Below are positions 54,040 through 63,229 of a DNA stretch of 64,000 nucleotides, one piece after another. Position numbers and translations under genes: made by a program. Each line of letters opens with the position of its first letter. Position 1 is the stretch's first letter. The notes beneath the pieces were generated by a model. The model was not told where the DNA came from. It did no database searches and saw only the letters and a program-made list of their open reading frames with translations. This DNA comes from JAYRSJ01 sp041920215 (lineage in GTDB: Bacteria; Pseudomonadota; Gammaproteobacteria; Burkholderiales; Burkholderiaceae_C), in assembly GCA_041920215.1 (NCBI GenBank), contig JAYRSJ010000015.1, positions 1 through 64,000 of the forward strand. The letters run 5' to 3'.

Positions 54040-54315
54040 TCATGCGGGCCGCAGCCCCTTGTCAGGTCCTGGATCCGCCAGCGCCGCGTCGGGCAGCGGT
54101 GTGGCCGCATCCCAGTCCCGCAGCAGCGCCTCGGCGCTGGCTCGGTCGGCCTCGTCCACCACCAGGCGCAGCAGGCCGCAGGCCGGCAGCTCGCCGACCC
54201 CGCCCAGCAAATGCTCACCCAGCAGCCAGGCCTCCAGGCCCTGCTGCCGCAACAGGCCCAGCAAGAGATGTCCCTCGATGGCGCTGTCCAGCTGACGCAA
54301 GGTGATACGGCTCAT
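54040..54315 (-). CDS. DUF2007 domain-containing small protein
   Basis: This 91-residue protein resembles the short DUF2007 'signal transducing' family: an N-terminal strand-helix (A-I-E-G-H-L-L-L-G-L-L-R-Q-Q-G-L-E-A-W-L-L-G-E), then a G-E-L-P-A-C segment and L-R-L-V-V-D-E-A-D-R. No export signal is seen. The function is unknown. Confidence 0.75.
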   Translation of the reverse strand: MSRITLRQLDSAIEGHLLLGLLRQQGLEAWLLGEHLLGGVGELPACGLLRLVVDEADRASAEALLRDWDAATPLPDAALADPGPDKGLRPA

Positions 54316-54355
54316 GGCAGGTCAGCTTAACTCAGCGCCCCGGCACTCCCGCAGC

Positions 54356-54751
54356 TCAGGCCGACGCCGCATAGCCGCGCCACCCCAGCACCAGCAGCAC
54401 GGCCAGCAGCAGCCACAGTGCGACGATCAGCGCCGCGGCAGCCCAGCTGCGCGGCCTGGCCAGCACCGCTTCGGCGCGCAGGCGGGCTCGCGCCATCACC
54501 GCCGGCGGCATCAACCGCAGCACCAGCCACAGGCCCAGCGGCACCAGCAGCAGATCGTCCAGCCAGCCCAGCACCGGAATGAAGTCGGGGATCAGGTCGA
54601 TAGGGCTCAGCGCATAGGCCGCCACCGCCAGCGCCAGCAGGCGCGGCCCCCAGGGCGCGGCCGGGTCGCGGGCGGCGAAATACACCGCCAGCACCTGGCC
54701 CTTGAGGGCCAGGGACCAGGTTCTCAGCAGGCCGCGGCGTTTGGAGCTCAT
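54356..54751 (-). CDS. YkvA/DUF1232 family membrane protein
   Basis: This 131-residue protein has the DUF1232 core Y-A-L-S-P-I-D-L-I-P-D-F-I-P-V-L-G-W-L-D-D-L in the middle and a hydrophobic C-terminal segment (A-A-A-L-I-V-A-L-W-L-L-L-A-V-L-L-V). The family is small and uncharacterised. The start at 54751 (M-S-S-K-R-R) is preferred; a Met three codons earlier is possible. It precedes the DUF2007 gene on the same strand by 40 bases. Confidence 0.82.
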   Translation of the reverse strand: MSSKRRGLLRTWSLALKGQVLAVYFAARDPAAPWGPRLLALAVAAYALSPIDLIPDFIPVLGWLDDLLLVPLGLWLVLRLMPPAVMARARLRAEAVLARPRSWAAAALIVALWLLLAVLLVLGWRGYAASA

Positions 54752-54787
54752 GGCTGGCATTGTCTGCGCAGCCGCGCCAACAACGGA

Positions 54788-56476
54788 TCAGTCGCCGAAC
54801 ACGATCTTCTTGCGCTTCTCGACCCAGTCCTCGAAATGCGGGCCGTAGACCTCTTCCACGCGGTTGCGCTTGACCTTGAAGGTGGGGGTGATGAAGCCGT
54901 TGTCCACCGTCCAGGCGGTCTTGACCACCACCAGACAGTCGAGCTGCTCGTGCGGATCGAGGCGCTTGTTGATGTCGTCCAGATGCTCGGTCAGCTGCAC
55001 CATCAGCTGCTGGCGGTCGGCATCGGTGCCGGTGCGCTGGGCGGCATCGGGCGAGAGCATCACGATGCCCAGCGGCTGGCCCAGATTGGCGCCGGCCACC
55101 ATGCAGGCCTCGACGGCCGGGTGCATGCCCAGCTTGTCCTCGATGGGCGCGGGCGCCACATACTTGCCCTTGCTGGTCTTGAACAAATCCTTGACCCGGC
55201 CGGTGATGCGCAGGCAGCCCTTGGCATCGATCTGGGCCTTGTCACCGGTGCGCAGCCAGCCGTCATCGGTGAAGGCCTCCTTGGTCAGCTCGGGCTCCTT
55301 GTAATAGCCCAGCATCACGGCCGGGCTGCGCATCTGCAGCTCGCCGCTGACCGGATCGATGCGCGTCTCCACGCCGTCGTAGGCCGGGCCCACCGTGCCC
55401 TGGGCCAGCTGGCCGGGGATGGTGATGTGCGAGACCGCCAGGTTCTCGGTCATGCCATAGCCCTCGTTGATGTTCAGGCCCAGCTTGCTATACCACTGCA
55501 GCAGGGCCAGCGGCATCGGCGCGGCACCACCGGCGGCGATGCGGCACTGGTCCAGGCCCAAGGCCTTCATCACCTTGCGCCGCACCAGGCCGCCGATCAG
55601 CGGCAGCGAGAGCAGGCGCTGCAGCTTGGCCGGCGGCATCTTGGCGTGTATGCCCTGCTGGAACTTGACCCACAGGCGCGGCACCGAGAAGAACACGGTG
55701 GGCCGGGCGCGCTGCAGATCGGCCGCAAAGGTGTCCAGGCTCTCGGCAAAGAACACATGCATGCCGGTCTTCAACCAGCCATGCTCGACCAACACCCGCT
55801 CGACCACATGGGCCAGCGGCAGATAGGACAGCATGCGGTCCTCGATATTCAGCGGAATGCGGCCCATGCCGGCCTGCAGCGCCCAGGCGAAACCGCCGAA
55901 GGTGTGCATCACGCCCTTGGGATTGCCGGTGGTGCCCGAGGTGTAGATCAGCGTGCAGAGCTCGTCGGCCGGGCGCATCACCTCGCCCTGCAGCGGCTGG
56001 TTGCGGGCGCAGATCGCGTCCCAGCCCTCGTAGCGCTGGATCGCGTCAGCCGGCGACAGCGGGTAGCTGAAGCAGGGCATGCCCTCGGGAATGCCGGGCT
56101 GCATGCCCTCCCAGCCGTCGAGCTTGCCGACGAAGCAGGCCTTGGCCTCGCTGTGGGTCAGGATCTGGCGGATCGTCTCGGGCGCCAGCGTCGGGTACAG
56201 CGGCACCGACACATAGCCTGCCATCCAGATCGCCAGATCGCTCATCAGCCACCAGGCGCAGTTCTTGGACAGGATGGCGACCTTGGAGCCGGGCTCCCAG
56301 CCCTGGGCCTTCAGATGGGTGGCCATGCGGCGCACGCCGTCGGCCACCTGGGCCCAGCTGAAGTCCTGCACCTGACCATTACCCATGGGCTGGGTCAGGG
56401 CAACGCGGCCGGGGGCCGTGCGCTCCCAGTGATAGAAGCGCTGCAGGGCCAGGCTGTCGGCGGGAATGGTGGGCAT
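54788..56476 (-). CDS. AMP-binding long-chain acyl-CoA synthetase-like protein
   Basis: This 562-residue ANL-family enzyme has the P-loop L-I-Y-T-S-G-T-T-G-N-P-K-G-V, the Y-G-M-T-E motif, and G-W-L-R-T-G-D with the C-terminal hinge region (G-R-V-K-D-L-F-K-T-S-K-G-K). It should activate a carboxylic acid, probably a fatty acid, with ATP and CoA. The exact chain length cannot be told. It stands alone between the small DUF genes and the downstream-encoded kinase. Confidence 0.9.
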   Translation of the reverse strand: MPTIPADSLALQRFYHWERTAPGRVALTQPMGNGQVQDFSWAQVADGVRRMATHLKAQGWEPGSKVAILSKNCAWWLMSDLAIWMAGYVSVPLYPTLAPETIRQILTHSEAKACFVGKLDGWEGMQPGIPEGMPCFSYPLSPADAIQRYEGWDAICARNQPLQGEVMRPADELCTLIYTSGTTGNPKGVMHTFGGFAWALQAGMGRIPLNIEDRMLSYLPLAHVVERVLVEHGWLKTGMHVFFAESLDTFAADLQRARPTVFFSVPRLWVKFQQGIHAKMPPAKLQRLLSLPLIGGLVRRKVMKALGLDQCRIAAGGAAPMPLALLQWYSKLGLNINEGYGMTENLAVSHITIPGQLAQGTVGPAYDGVETRIDPVSGELQMRSPAVMLGYYKEPELTKEAFTDDGWLRTGDKAQIDAKGCLRITGRVKDLFKTSKGKYVAPAPIEDKLGMHPAVEACMVAGANLGQPLGIVMLSPDAAQRTGTDADRQQLMVQLTEHLDDINKRLDPHEQLDCLVVVKTAWTVDNGFITPTFKVKRNRVEEVYGPHFEDWVEKRKKIVFGD

Positions 56477-56617
56477 AGCGAGAGTCTCCTAGTTATGGCT
56501 AGCTTTGGGCGGCAAGGCTAGCGGCAGGGCCGGATTCAGCCTAGCGGGTTTCTGCGGGTTTGGCCCTGGGATAAATCAGGGGCCGCAGCGGCGCCGCAGT
56601 CGCTCTAGAGAGGGCTC

Positions 56618-59410
56618 TCAGAAAAAGCCGTCCCAGCCGGCGCTGCTGGCACAGCGGCCCTGCCCCAGCTGCCGTCGCAGTCCGTCCAGGCCCTGGCTGC
56701 CGGCGGGCAGGGTCGGCGGCCGCAGGGCATCGGCCCGCTGCAGCGCCTCGGCCAGCCGCGTATCGCCGGCCCGGCACAGGCCCAGCGCCCAGTCCAGCTG
56801 GGCGCTCCAGCGCAGATAGGGCTGGGGCTCGGGCAACTGGTCCAGGTACTGCAGCTGCCGCTCGATCAGCGGCAGCGCCGCCACGGCGTCGCCGCGCGCG
56901 CGCAAGACCTGACCCTGCAGCTGCTGCAGCCGCGCGGCCAGCATCCGGCTGGTCTGCAGCACGGCCTCGGCGCCCGCCAGGCGCTGCGCCTGCTCGGCCA
57001 AAGCCAGATCCTGCTGCAGCAGCCCCACCCGCAGCAGGGCCATGGCCGCCTCCACCCGGGCCGGGCCGCTGACGGCCGGCGTGGCCTGCAGCTCGGCCAG
57101 CAGGGCCGAGGCGGCGCCGGCCGTTGCGGTGGTGGTGGTGGTGGCGGTGCGATTGGCCGCGCCCGCGAGGGTCTGGGCCAGCAGCGCGGCGGCCTGGCGG
57201 GGCAGGCGCTGGGCCGGGTGCGCCACCGCCGCCGCCTTCAGCTGGGCCAGGGCCTGGGTCTGCTCGGCCGCGGCGCGGTCGGCGTCGCCGGTCTCGCTGT
57301 AATAGCGCGCCAGCTCAGCCCGCATGCCGGCCGCCATATCGTTGCCCGGGCCCAGCAGCGCATCCATCTCGACCAGCAGGCCGCGGGCGGCGCTCTCGAA
57401 ACCGGCATAGCGCGACTGGCGCAGCTGCACCGCCAGCAGATTGCGCCGCAGCACCAGCACGAAGCGCGCATAACGCGCCGGTGCCGCGGCCCAGCGCGGC
57501 TCGGTGGCGCGCAGCAGCGCCTCGGCCTCGCCGAGCCGGCCCTGGGCCACGCGCAGCGAGTGCACATAGTTCTCGAAGAACAGATGTTCGAACTCCTCCG
57601 GCCGGTAGAGCCGGTCGACGATGGGCCGGGCGCGCGCCAGCACCGCTTCCGAATCGTCCAGCCGGCCCACCCGCGCATAGGCCACCGCCAGCAGATAGAG
57701 CAGATTGGCATGCGGGCCCGAGACCTCGCCATAGGCGCGCACCAGGGCGGCATGCAGCGGTTCGGCCAGCGCGATCACCTGGGCCGGCGAGCCCTGCGAC
57801 ACATAGATGCGCGCCAGGTCCTGGCGCGCCTCCAGCGTGCGCACATCGTCGGCGCCGTAGCGCGCCGTGGCCTGCTCGATCTGCGACTGGGCCAGCGGTA
57901 TCGCGTGGTCGTAGCGGTTCAGATCGCGATAGGTCGTCACCAGCACCTCGGTGAGGCGCAGCCGGGTCTCGGGATCGTCGGCGAACTTCTGGTCCAGCTC
58001 CTGGCGGCTTTTCTCCAGCAGCTGCAGCACCGTCGGCGGCTGGCCGCCATGCTGGTCGGGATTGGCCGAGGCCAGCAGCTCGCCCAGGTAGCGGCTCACC
58101 GCCTCCGCGCTGCGCGCCGCGGCGCTGGCGCGCTGCCACTGCCACAGGGCAGCGCTCAGGCCGGCACTGAGGCTCAGCGTCACCAGCGTCGCGCCCAGGG
58201 CCAGACCGGCATGGCGGCGCAGCCAGAGCCGGCTGCGATGGCGCCAGTCGTCCTGGCGCACGCTGACCGGCCGGTGCTCCAGCCAGGCCTGCAGATCGTC
58301 GATCAGCGCGCGCACCGAGACATAACGCTCGGCGGGCTTCTTGCGCATGGCCTTGGCCGCCACCGCCTCCAGATCGCCGCGGGCGCGGGCAAAATCGGCC
58401 GGCCGGCCGGGGCCGGGTCTGGCCCCCGGGCGCTCCTCGGGCACGGTGGTGCGCGACAGCCGGGCCGGCTCGGTGTGCAGCACCGCATGCTCCAGCGCGG
58501 TGCGCGAGCCGGCATTGGCGCCGAAGGGCAGCACGCCGCTGGCCAGCTCGTAGAGCATCACGCCCAGCGAATAGACGTCGGCAGCAATGCCGATGGCGCC
58601 GCCGGCGATCTGCTCGGGCGCGGCATAGGCGGGCGTCAGGCGCCGGCCCGCCTGGCGGGTGAGCTCGGTGTCGCTGGCGTCGCCCTGCTCGTCGAGCAGG
58701 CCGGCGATGCCGAAATCCAGCAGCTTCGGGCTGCCGTCCGGCGTGACCATCACATTGCCGGGCTTGAGGTCGCGGTGCACGATCAGCTGGCCATGGGCAT
58801 GCTCGACCGCCCGCGCCACCGCCAGCAGCAGGCGCACCCGCGCCTCCAGACCCAGCTGCTGCTGGCGCACATGCTCGCTCAGGGCCAGGCCGGCCACATG
58901 CTCCAGCACCAGATAGGCCCGCTCGCCCTCGACGCCGGCATCCAGCAGGCGCGCGATACCGGGGTGGGCCAGCCGGCCCAGCAGCGCGCGCTCGCGGGCA
59001 AAGCGCGCCGCCAGGCCGGGCCCGGCCATGTCGGCGCGCAGCAGCTTGATGGCCGCCCGGGCCTCGAACAGGCCGTCGCAGCGCTGCGCCAGCCAGACCT
59101 CGCCCATGCCGCCCTCGCCGATCTTCTCGATCAGCTGCCAGGCGCCGAGACGCGCAGCCGCCAAGCCAGCCGGTTCACCGGCCGCCAGCGCCGCCGCCAG
59201 CCGACCGGCGAAGGGCCCGTCCGGAGCCGGTTCCTGGGCCTGCGCCGCCAGCGCGCTGGCCAGCATGCGCTCCAGACGCTGGGCCAGCACGGCATCGCGC
59301 TGCCGCCAGGCCTCCAGCCAGGGGCCGCGTGCCGCCTCGTCAAGGTCCAGACCCTCGTCCAGCAGGCCCGAGAGCTGCTGCCAGCCGCCGCGGTCCAGCG
59401 CGCCCGCCAT
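56618..59410 (-). CDS. Transmembrane Ser/Thr kinase with TPR-like repeats
   Basis: This protein has 930 residues. The kinase domain (about 90-385) is complete: G-E-G-G-M-G-E-V-W, Lys in A-I-K-L-L, H-R-D-L-K-P-G-N-V, D-F-G-I-A, A-A-P-E-Q. One membrane span follows (L-A-L-G-A-T-L-V-T-L-S-L-S-A-G-L), and the remaining 500 residues are helical TPR-like repeats on the other side. A run of Thr comes from a GGT microsatellite at 57128-57142. It starts one base after the ECF sigma factor stop, so kinase and sigma factor are paired, as in kinase-regulated ECF systems. Confidence 0.9.
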   Translation of the reverse strand: MAGALDRGGWQQLSGLLDEGLDLDEAARGPWLEAWRQRDAVLAQRLERMLASALAAQAQEPAPDGPFAGRLAAALAAGEPAGLAAARLGAWQLIEKIGEGGMGEVWLAQRCDGLFEARAAIKLLRADMAGPGLAARFARERALLGRLAHPGIARLLDAGVEGERAYLVLEHVAGLALSEHVRQQQLGLEARVRLLLAVARAVEHAHGQLIVHRDLKPGNVMVTPDGSPKLLDFGIAGLLDEQGDASDTELTRQAGRRLTPAYAAPEQIAGGAIGIAADVYSLGVMLYELASGVLPFGANAGSRTALEHAVLHTEPARLSRTTVPEERPGARPGPGRPADFARARGDLEAVAAKAMRKKPAERYVSVRALIDDLQAWLEHRPVSVRQDDWRHRSRLWLRRHAGLALGATLVTLSLSAGLSAALWQWQRASAAARSAEAVSRYLGELLASANPDQHGGQPPTVLQLLEKSRQELDQKFADDPETRLRLTEVLVTTYRDLNRYDHAIPLAQSQIEQATARYGADDVRTLEARQDLARIYVSQGSPAQVIALAEPLHAALVRAYGEVSGPHANLLYLLAVAYARVGRLDDSEAVLARARPIVDRLYRPEEFEHLFFENYVHSLRVAQGRLGEAEALLRATEPRWAAAPARYARFVLVLRRNLLAVQLRQSRYAGFESAARGLLVEMDALLGPGNDMAAGMRAELARYYSETGDADRAAAEQTQALAQLKAAAVAHPAQRLPRQAAALLAQTLAGAANRTATTTTTATAGAASALLAELQATPAVSGPARVEAAMALLRVGLLQQDLALAEQAQRLAGAEAVLQTSRMLAARLQQLQGQVLRARGDAVAALPLIERQLQYLDQLPEPQPYLRWSAQLDWALGLCRAGDTRLAEALQRADALRPPTLPAGSQGLDGLRRQLGQGRCASSAGWDGFF

Positions 59411-59411
59411 C

Positions 59412-60014
59412 TCACAGCACCCGGTCGGCGGGATCGCCCAGCAGCTCCTGCAGCAGGGCGCGGGCCTTGATCAGTTCGCGGTTGACGGTGCGCACCGAGA
59501 CGCCGCGCAGCTCGGCCACCTCGGCCAGCGAGAGCCCGGCAAAGCCTACCATCTCCAGCAACTCGTAGAGGCCCAGGTCCAGGCTCTTGAGCCGCCGCAG
59601 CGCCTGGTCCAGGGCCAGCAGATCCAGGGCCTCGCCCTGTACCGCCGCCACCTGCTCGGCAGCCGACAGCGTCAGCAGCAGCGCGTCGCCGCCACGCTTG
59701 TCGCGGCCCTCGGCGCGCAGATGGTCGATCACCACCGAGCGCAGCACCTGGCCGATATAGGCGAAGAACTGGCCGCGCGACCCGCCCTGCAGGCCCTCGC
59801 GCACGGCCATGCGCAGAAAGCCCTCGTGCACCAGGGCGGTAGTGTTGAGCCCGGCGATCTGGCCGCTCTGTGCCAGGCGCAGCCGCGCCACCCGCTTGAT
59901 CTCGGGGTAGAGCCGCGCATAGAGCTGCTGCAGCGCGGCGGCATCGCCGCCGGCGCAGTTGACCAGCAGCTGGGTGATGCTGCTGCCGCCGGACGAGGCC
60001 GCGCCGCCGCTCAC
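59412..60014 (-). CDS. ECF sigma factor, kinase-linked type
   Basis: This 200-residue sigma-70 family member has region 2 (L-Y-P-E-I-K-R-V-A-R-L-R-L-A-Q-S, then G-Q-F-F-A-Y-I-G-Q-V-L-R-S-V-V-I-D-H-L-R) and region 4 (L-S-L-A-E-V-A-E-L-R-G-V-S-V-R-T-V-N-R-E-L). It lacks an adjacent anti-sigma factor; instead a Ser/Thr kinase gene follows by one base. This fits the kinase-dependent ECF groups, where phosphorylation activates the sigma factor. A GTG at 60014 is the start chosen, since the long upstream frame is inside trpS. Its ribosome site is weak, suggesting coupling to trpS. Confidence 0.82.
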   Translation of the reverse strand: MSGGAASSGGSSITQLLVNCAGGDAAALQQLYARLYPEIKRVARLRLAQSGQIAGLNTTALVHEGFLRMAVREGLQGGSRGQFFAYIGQVLRSVVIDHLRAEGRDKRGGDALLLTLSAAEQVAAVQGEALDLLALDQALRRLKSLDLGLYELLEMVGFAGLSLAEVAELRGVSVRTVNRELIKARALLQELLGDPADRVL

Positions 60015-60027
60015 GCCCTGACCCGTT

Positions 60028-61344
60028 TCAGTCCGGCTGCTCGGCCTGCTGGAGCCGGCCCAGCGCTGCGGCCAGCGCCTCTGCATCGGGCACCGGCGCC
60101 AGCGGCGCCCCGGCCAGCGCGGCCGCACCCTCGCGCTTGAGCCGCGCCACCCACTGGCCGGCTTCGCGGCCCTGGGCAAAGCCCAGGCTCTGCAGCAGCA
60201 GGCTGCCGTCCGCGGCGACCAGCTTGAAGAAGAACTGGCCATCGCTCTCGCGGTATTGCTTGAAGAGCGGCAGCGCCGGCCTGGCCTTGGCCGCCTCGGC
60301 CTTGCTGTGCTGCGGCAGCGGCTGGAAGCGGCGCAGGCCCACCGCCTCGCGCAGGCGCTGCAGCGCCGGTGCGGCGATGGCGCGCGCCTTGGCCGCACCC
60401 TGCATCAGGATGTCCTCGATCTTCTGCGGCTCGGCCATCAGCGCGTCGTAGCGCGCCCGCATCGGGCCGATCTCGGCCTCGATCAGCTCGAAGAGCTGCT
60501 GCTTGGCCTCGCCCCAGGACAGGCCGGCGTGCAGCTGGGCGCGGAAGGCCGCGCGCTGCTCCGGCGTCGCGAAGGCGTCGTAGATCTGCACCAGGTGCGA
60601 GCCCTCGGTCTGCTTGGGTTCGCCGGGCAGGCGCGAATCGGTGACGATGCGGGCGATCGCCTCCTTCAGCGCGCGGGCGCCGCCCTCGAAGAGCGGTATG
60701 ACGTTGTCATAGCTCTTGCTCATCTTGCGGCCGTCCAGGCCCGGCAGCAGCTCCATCTCCTCGTCGATGCTGGCCTCGGGCAGCACGAAGAATTCCTCCG
60801 TCTTTCCGAACAGATGGTTGAAGCGCTGGGCCACATCACGCGCCATCTCGATGTGCTGCACCTGGTCCTTGCCCACCGGCACCAGATGGGCGTTGAACAT
60901 CAGGATGTCGGCCGCCATCAGGATGGGGTAGCTGTACAGGCCCATGGTGATGCCGGCGTCCGGCTCCTCGCCGGCCGCCACATTGGCATCGACCGCGCCC
61001 TTGTAGGCATGGGCCCGGTTCATCTGGCCCTTGGAGGTCACGCAGGTCAGCAGCCAGGTCAGCTCGGGGATCTCGGGGATGTCGCTCTGGCGGTAGAAGG
61101 TGACGCGCTCGGTGTCCAGGCCGGCGGCCAACCAGGTGGCGGCGATCTGCAGGCGCGAGGCCTCGATGCGGTCCGGCTCGTCGCACTTGATCAGTGCGTG
61201 GTAGTCGGCCATGAAGAAGAAGCTCTCGGCGCCGGGCTGGCGGCTGGCCGCGATGGCGCGGCGCACCGCGCCCACATAGTTGCCGAGATGCAGGGTGCCG
61301 GTGGTGGTGATGCCGGTGAGAACGCGCTGGGTCATGGTGGACAT
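60028..61344 (-). CDS. trpS: Tryptophanyl-tRNA synthetase with C-terminal extension
   Basis: This 438-residue class I synthetase has the T-G-T-L-H-L-G-N-Y signature (HIGH-like), Y-S-Y-P-I-L-M-A-A-D-I, and K-M-S-K-S. The core ends near residue 345. The last 90 residues add a YegP/DUF1508-like module (F-K-Q-Y-R-E-S-D-G-Q-F-F-F-K-L-V, then L-L-Q-S-L-G-F). This extension appears in other Burkholderiales TrpS proteins; its job is not known. The start at 61344 is preferred. It is followed by the ECF gene 13 bases on. Confidence 0.93.
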   Translation of the reverse strand: MSTMTQRVLTGITTTGTLHLGNYVGAVRRAIAASRQPGAESFFFMADYHALIKCDEPDRIEASRLQIAATWLAAGLDTERVTFYRQSDIPEIPELTWLLTCVTSKGQMNRAHAYKGAVDANVAAGEEPDAGITMGLYSYPILMAADILMFNAHLVPVGKDQVQHIEMARDVAQRFNHLFGKTEEFFVLPEASIDEEMELLPGLDGRKMSKSYDNVIPLFEGGARALKEAIARIVTDSRLPGEPKQTEGSHLVQIYDAFATPEQRAAFRAQLHAGLSWGEAKQQLFELIEAEIGPMRARYDALMAEPQKIEDILMQGAAKARAIAAPALQRLREAVGLRRFQPLPQHSKAEAAKARPALPLFKQYRESDGQFFFKLVAADGSLLLQSLGFAQGREAGQWVARLKREGAAALAGAPLAPVPDAEALAAALGRLQQAEQPD

Positions 61345-61414
61345 GCAAAAGTCTTGGCTCGGACGGCCGCCATTGTGACCGCATTGCGCGCCGCGGGCGG
61401 CGGCGGCCGGGCGC

Positions 61415-62272
61415 TCAGCCCCGCGTGGCCATCGCCTCGCCCAGGCGCACCGCGCCACCGGGCCGCCAGGCCGGGTTGAAGGCCAGCGGCCCCTTGGGAA
61501 AGAGCATCACCACGGTGGAGCCCAGCAGGAAGCGGCCCATCTCCTCGCCCTGGGCCAGCGCAACCTGGTCGGGCTCGTACTGCCACTCGCGCAGCGTGCC
61601 GGGCCGCGGCGGGTTGACCTGCCCGTGCCAGACCGTGGCCATGGAGCCGACGATGGTCGCGCCCACCAGCACCAGCACCCAGGGGCCGGCCGCGCCGTCG
61701 CCATCGCCATCAAACACGCAGACCACCCGCTCGTTGCGTGCGAACAGGCCCGGCACGCCGGCCGCGGTGGTGGGGTTGACCGAGAACAGCGCGCCCGGCA
61801 CATGGATCATGCGGCGCAGGCGGCCGGCGCAGGGCATATGGATGCGGTGGTAGTCGCGCGGGCTCAGATACAGATTGGCGAACCAGCCGTCCTGGAAGGG
61901 CGCGGCCAGCTCGGCATCTCCGCCCAGCAGCGCGCGGGTGCTGAAGCGGTGGCCCTTGGCCTGGAAGATCTGCTCGCCCTCGATGCGACCGAACTGGCTG
62001 ATCGCGCCGTCCACCGGGCAGATCAGCGGGGCCGCCGCCAGCGGCCGGGCGCCGGGCCGCAGCGGCCGGGTGAAGAACTCGTTGAAGCTGGCATAGGCGG
62101 CCGGGTCGGGCTGCAGCGCCTCGGCCATGTTCACGCCATAGCGTGCGACGAAGCGGCGGATCGCCCAGGTGGTCAGGCCTCCCAGCCGGGCGTTGGCAAA
62201 GCGGCCGGCCAGGGCCGTCAGCGCCTGCTTGGGCAGGAGGTATTGCGGCAGCACGGCAAGGCGGTCGGACAC
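61415..62272 (-). CDS. psd: Phosphatidylserine decarboxylase
   Basis: This 285-residue proenzyme makes phosphatidylethanolamine. The self-cleavage site L-G-S-T lies near residue 252, giving a small alpha chain of 34 residues whose Ser becomes the pyruvoyl group. Upstream are Y-H-R-I-H-M-P-C-A-G and V-G-A-T-I-V-G-S. It is membrane-associated. It lies 70 bases upstream of trpS on the same strand and is divergent from trhO. Confidence 0.95.
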   Translation of the reverse strand: MSDRLAVLPQYLLPKQALTALAGRFANARLGGLTTWAIRRFVARYGVNMAEALQPDPAAYASFNEFFTRPLRPGARPLAAAPLICPVDGAISQFGRIEGEQIFQAKGHRFSTRALLGGDAELAAPFQDGWFANLYLSPRDYHRIHMPCAGRLRRMIHVPGALFSVNPTTAAGVPGLFARNERVVCVFDGDGDGAAGPWVLVLVGATIVGSMATVWHGQVNPPRPGTLREWQYEPDQVALAQGEEMGRFLLGSTVVMLFPKGPLAFNPAWRPGGAVRLGEAMATRG

Positions 62273-62340
62273 GGTGGGGCTTTCGAGGGAGGAGGGCGCA
62301 GGGCGGCGGATTTTAGCGGGGCGGGATAATCCGCCGGCCT

Positions 62341-63216
62341 ATGGATAACACCCCAGTCCCGACACCGGCGCCCGCCCAGGACGAGCCGCCCCACGAGCAC
62401 AGCTCCTTCTACCGCTTCGTGCCGCTGGCCGAGCCGGAGGCGGTGGCGGCGCGGCTGCGCGAGCTGTGCCGGCCGCTGGGCGGCTATGTACTGGTGGCGC
62501 CCGAGGGCATCAGCGCTGCGCTGGGCGGCCCCGCGGCCGCGCTGGACGGCTTCGAGCAGGCGCTGCAGACCGACCCGGCCTTCGGCGGCGCCTTTGCCGG
62601 CATGCATTTCAAGCGCAGCTTCTGCGCCAAGACCCGCCGGCCCTTCAGCTGCGTCAAGGTGCATGTGAAACCCGAGCTGGTGGCCTTTGGCCTGGCCGGG
62701 GTCAGCGGCCTTGACGATCGGCCCGACAGCCATGTGGCGCCGGCCGACTGGGATGCGCTGATCGCCCGCGACGATGTGGTGCTGGTGGACAACCGCAACA
62801 GCTTCGAATGGCGGCTGGGGCGCTTTGCCGGCGCCGTCGACCCCGGCGTGCGCCACTTCCGCGATTTCCCCCGCTGGGTGCTGGCCCATGCCGAGCAGTG
62901 GCGGCGCGAGGGCAAGACGGTGGCCATGTACTGCACCGGCGGTATACGCTGCGAGAAAATGGGCGGCTGGATGCAGCGCGAGCTGGGCCTGAAGGTGGCA
63001 CAGCTGGACGGCGGCATCCTCAACTACTTCGAGCAGCGCGGCACGGCGCCCGAGCAGCGCTGGCAGGGCGAGTGCTTTGTCTTCGACAAGCGCATCGCGA
63101 TCGACGCGCAGCGCCAGGAGACCGACACCAGCGCCGAACAGGTCTGGGGCGACGACCCCGACGAGGCCTGGCGCCTGGCCCGGGCGCGGCGCCTGGACCC
63201 GCAGGCCGGCGGCTGA
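62341..63216 (+). CDS. trhO: tRNA uridine(34) hydroxylase TrhO (rhodanese-like)
   Basis: This 291-residue protein matches the TrhO/YceA family, which hydroxylates U34 of some tRNAs using oxygen. It has the N-terminal ferredoxin-like part with G-G-Y-V-L-V-A-P-E-G-I-S-A-A, then V-K-P-E-L-V, V-D-N-R-N-S-F-E-W-R-L-G-R-F, and the rhodanese-type catalytic Cys in Y-C-T-G-G-I-R-C-E-K. It is shorter than the E. coli protein (about 350 residues), with no obvious C-terminal zinc region. A GATAAT hexamer lies only 11 bases before the ATG, so the leader may be very short. Confidence 0.9.
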   Translation: MDNTPVPTPAPAQDEPPHEHSSFYRFVPLAEPEAVAARLRELCRPLGGYVLVAPEGISAALGGPAAALDGFEQALQTDPAFGGAFAGMHFKRSFCAKTRRPFSCVKVHVKPELVAFGLAGVSGLDDRPDSHVAPADWDALIARDDVVLVDNRNSFEWRLGRFAGAVDPGVRHFRDFPRWVLAHAEQWRREGKTVAMYCTGGIRCEKMGGWMQRELGLKVAQLDGGILNYFEQRGTAPEQRWQGECFVFDKRIAIDAQRQETDTSAEQVWGDDPDEAWRLARARRLDPQAGG

Positions 63217-63229
63217 AGCGCGCGGCGCC

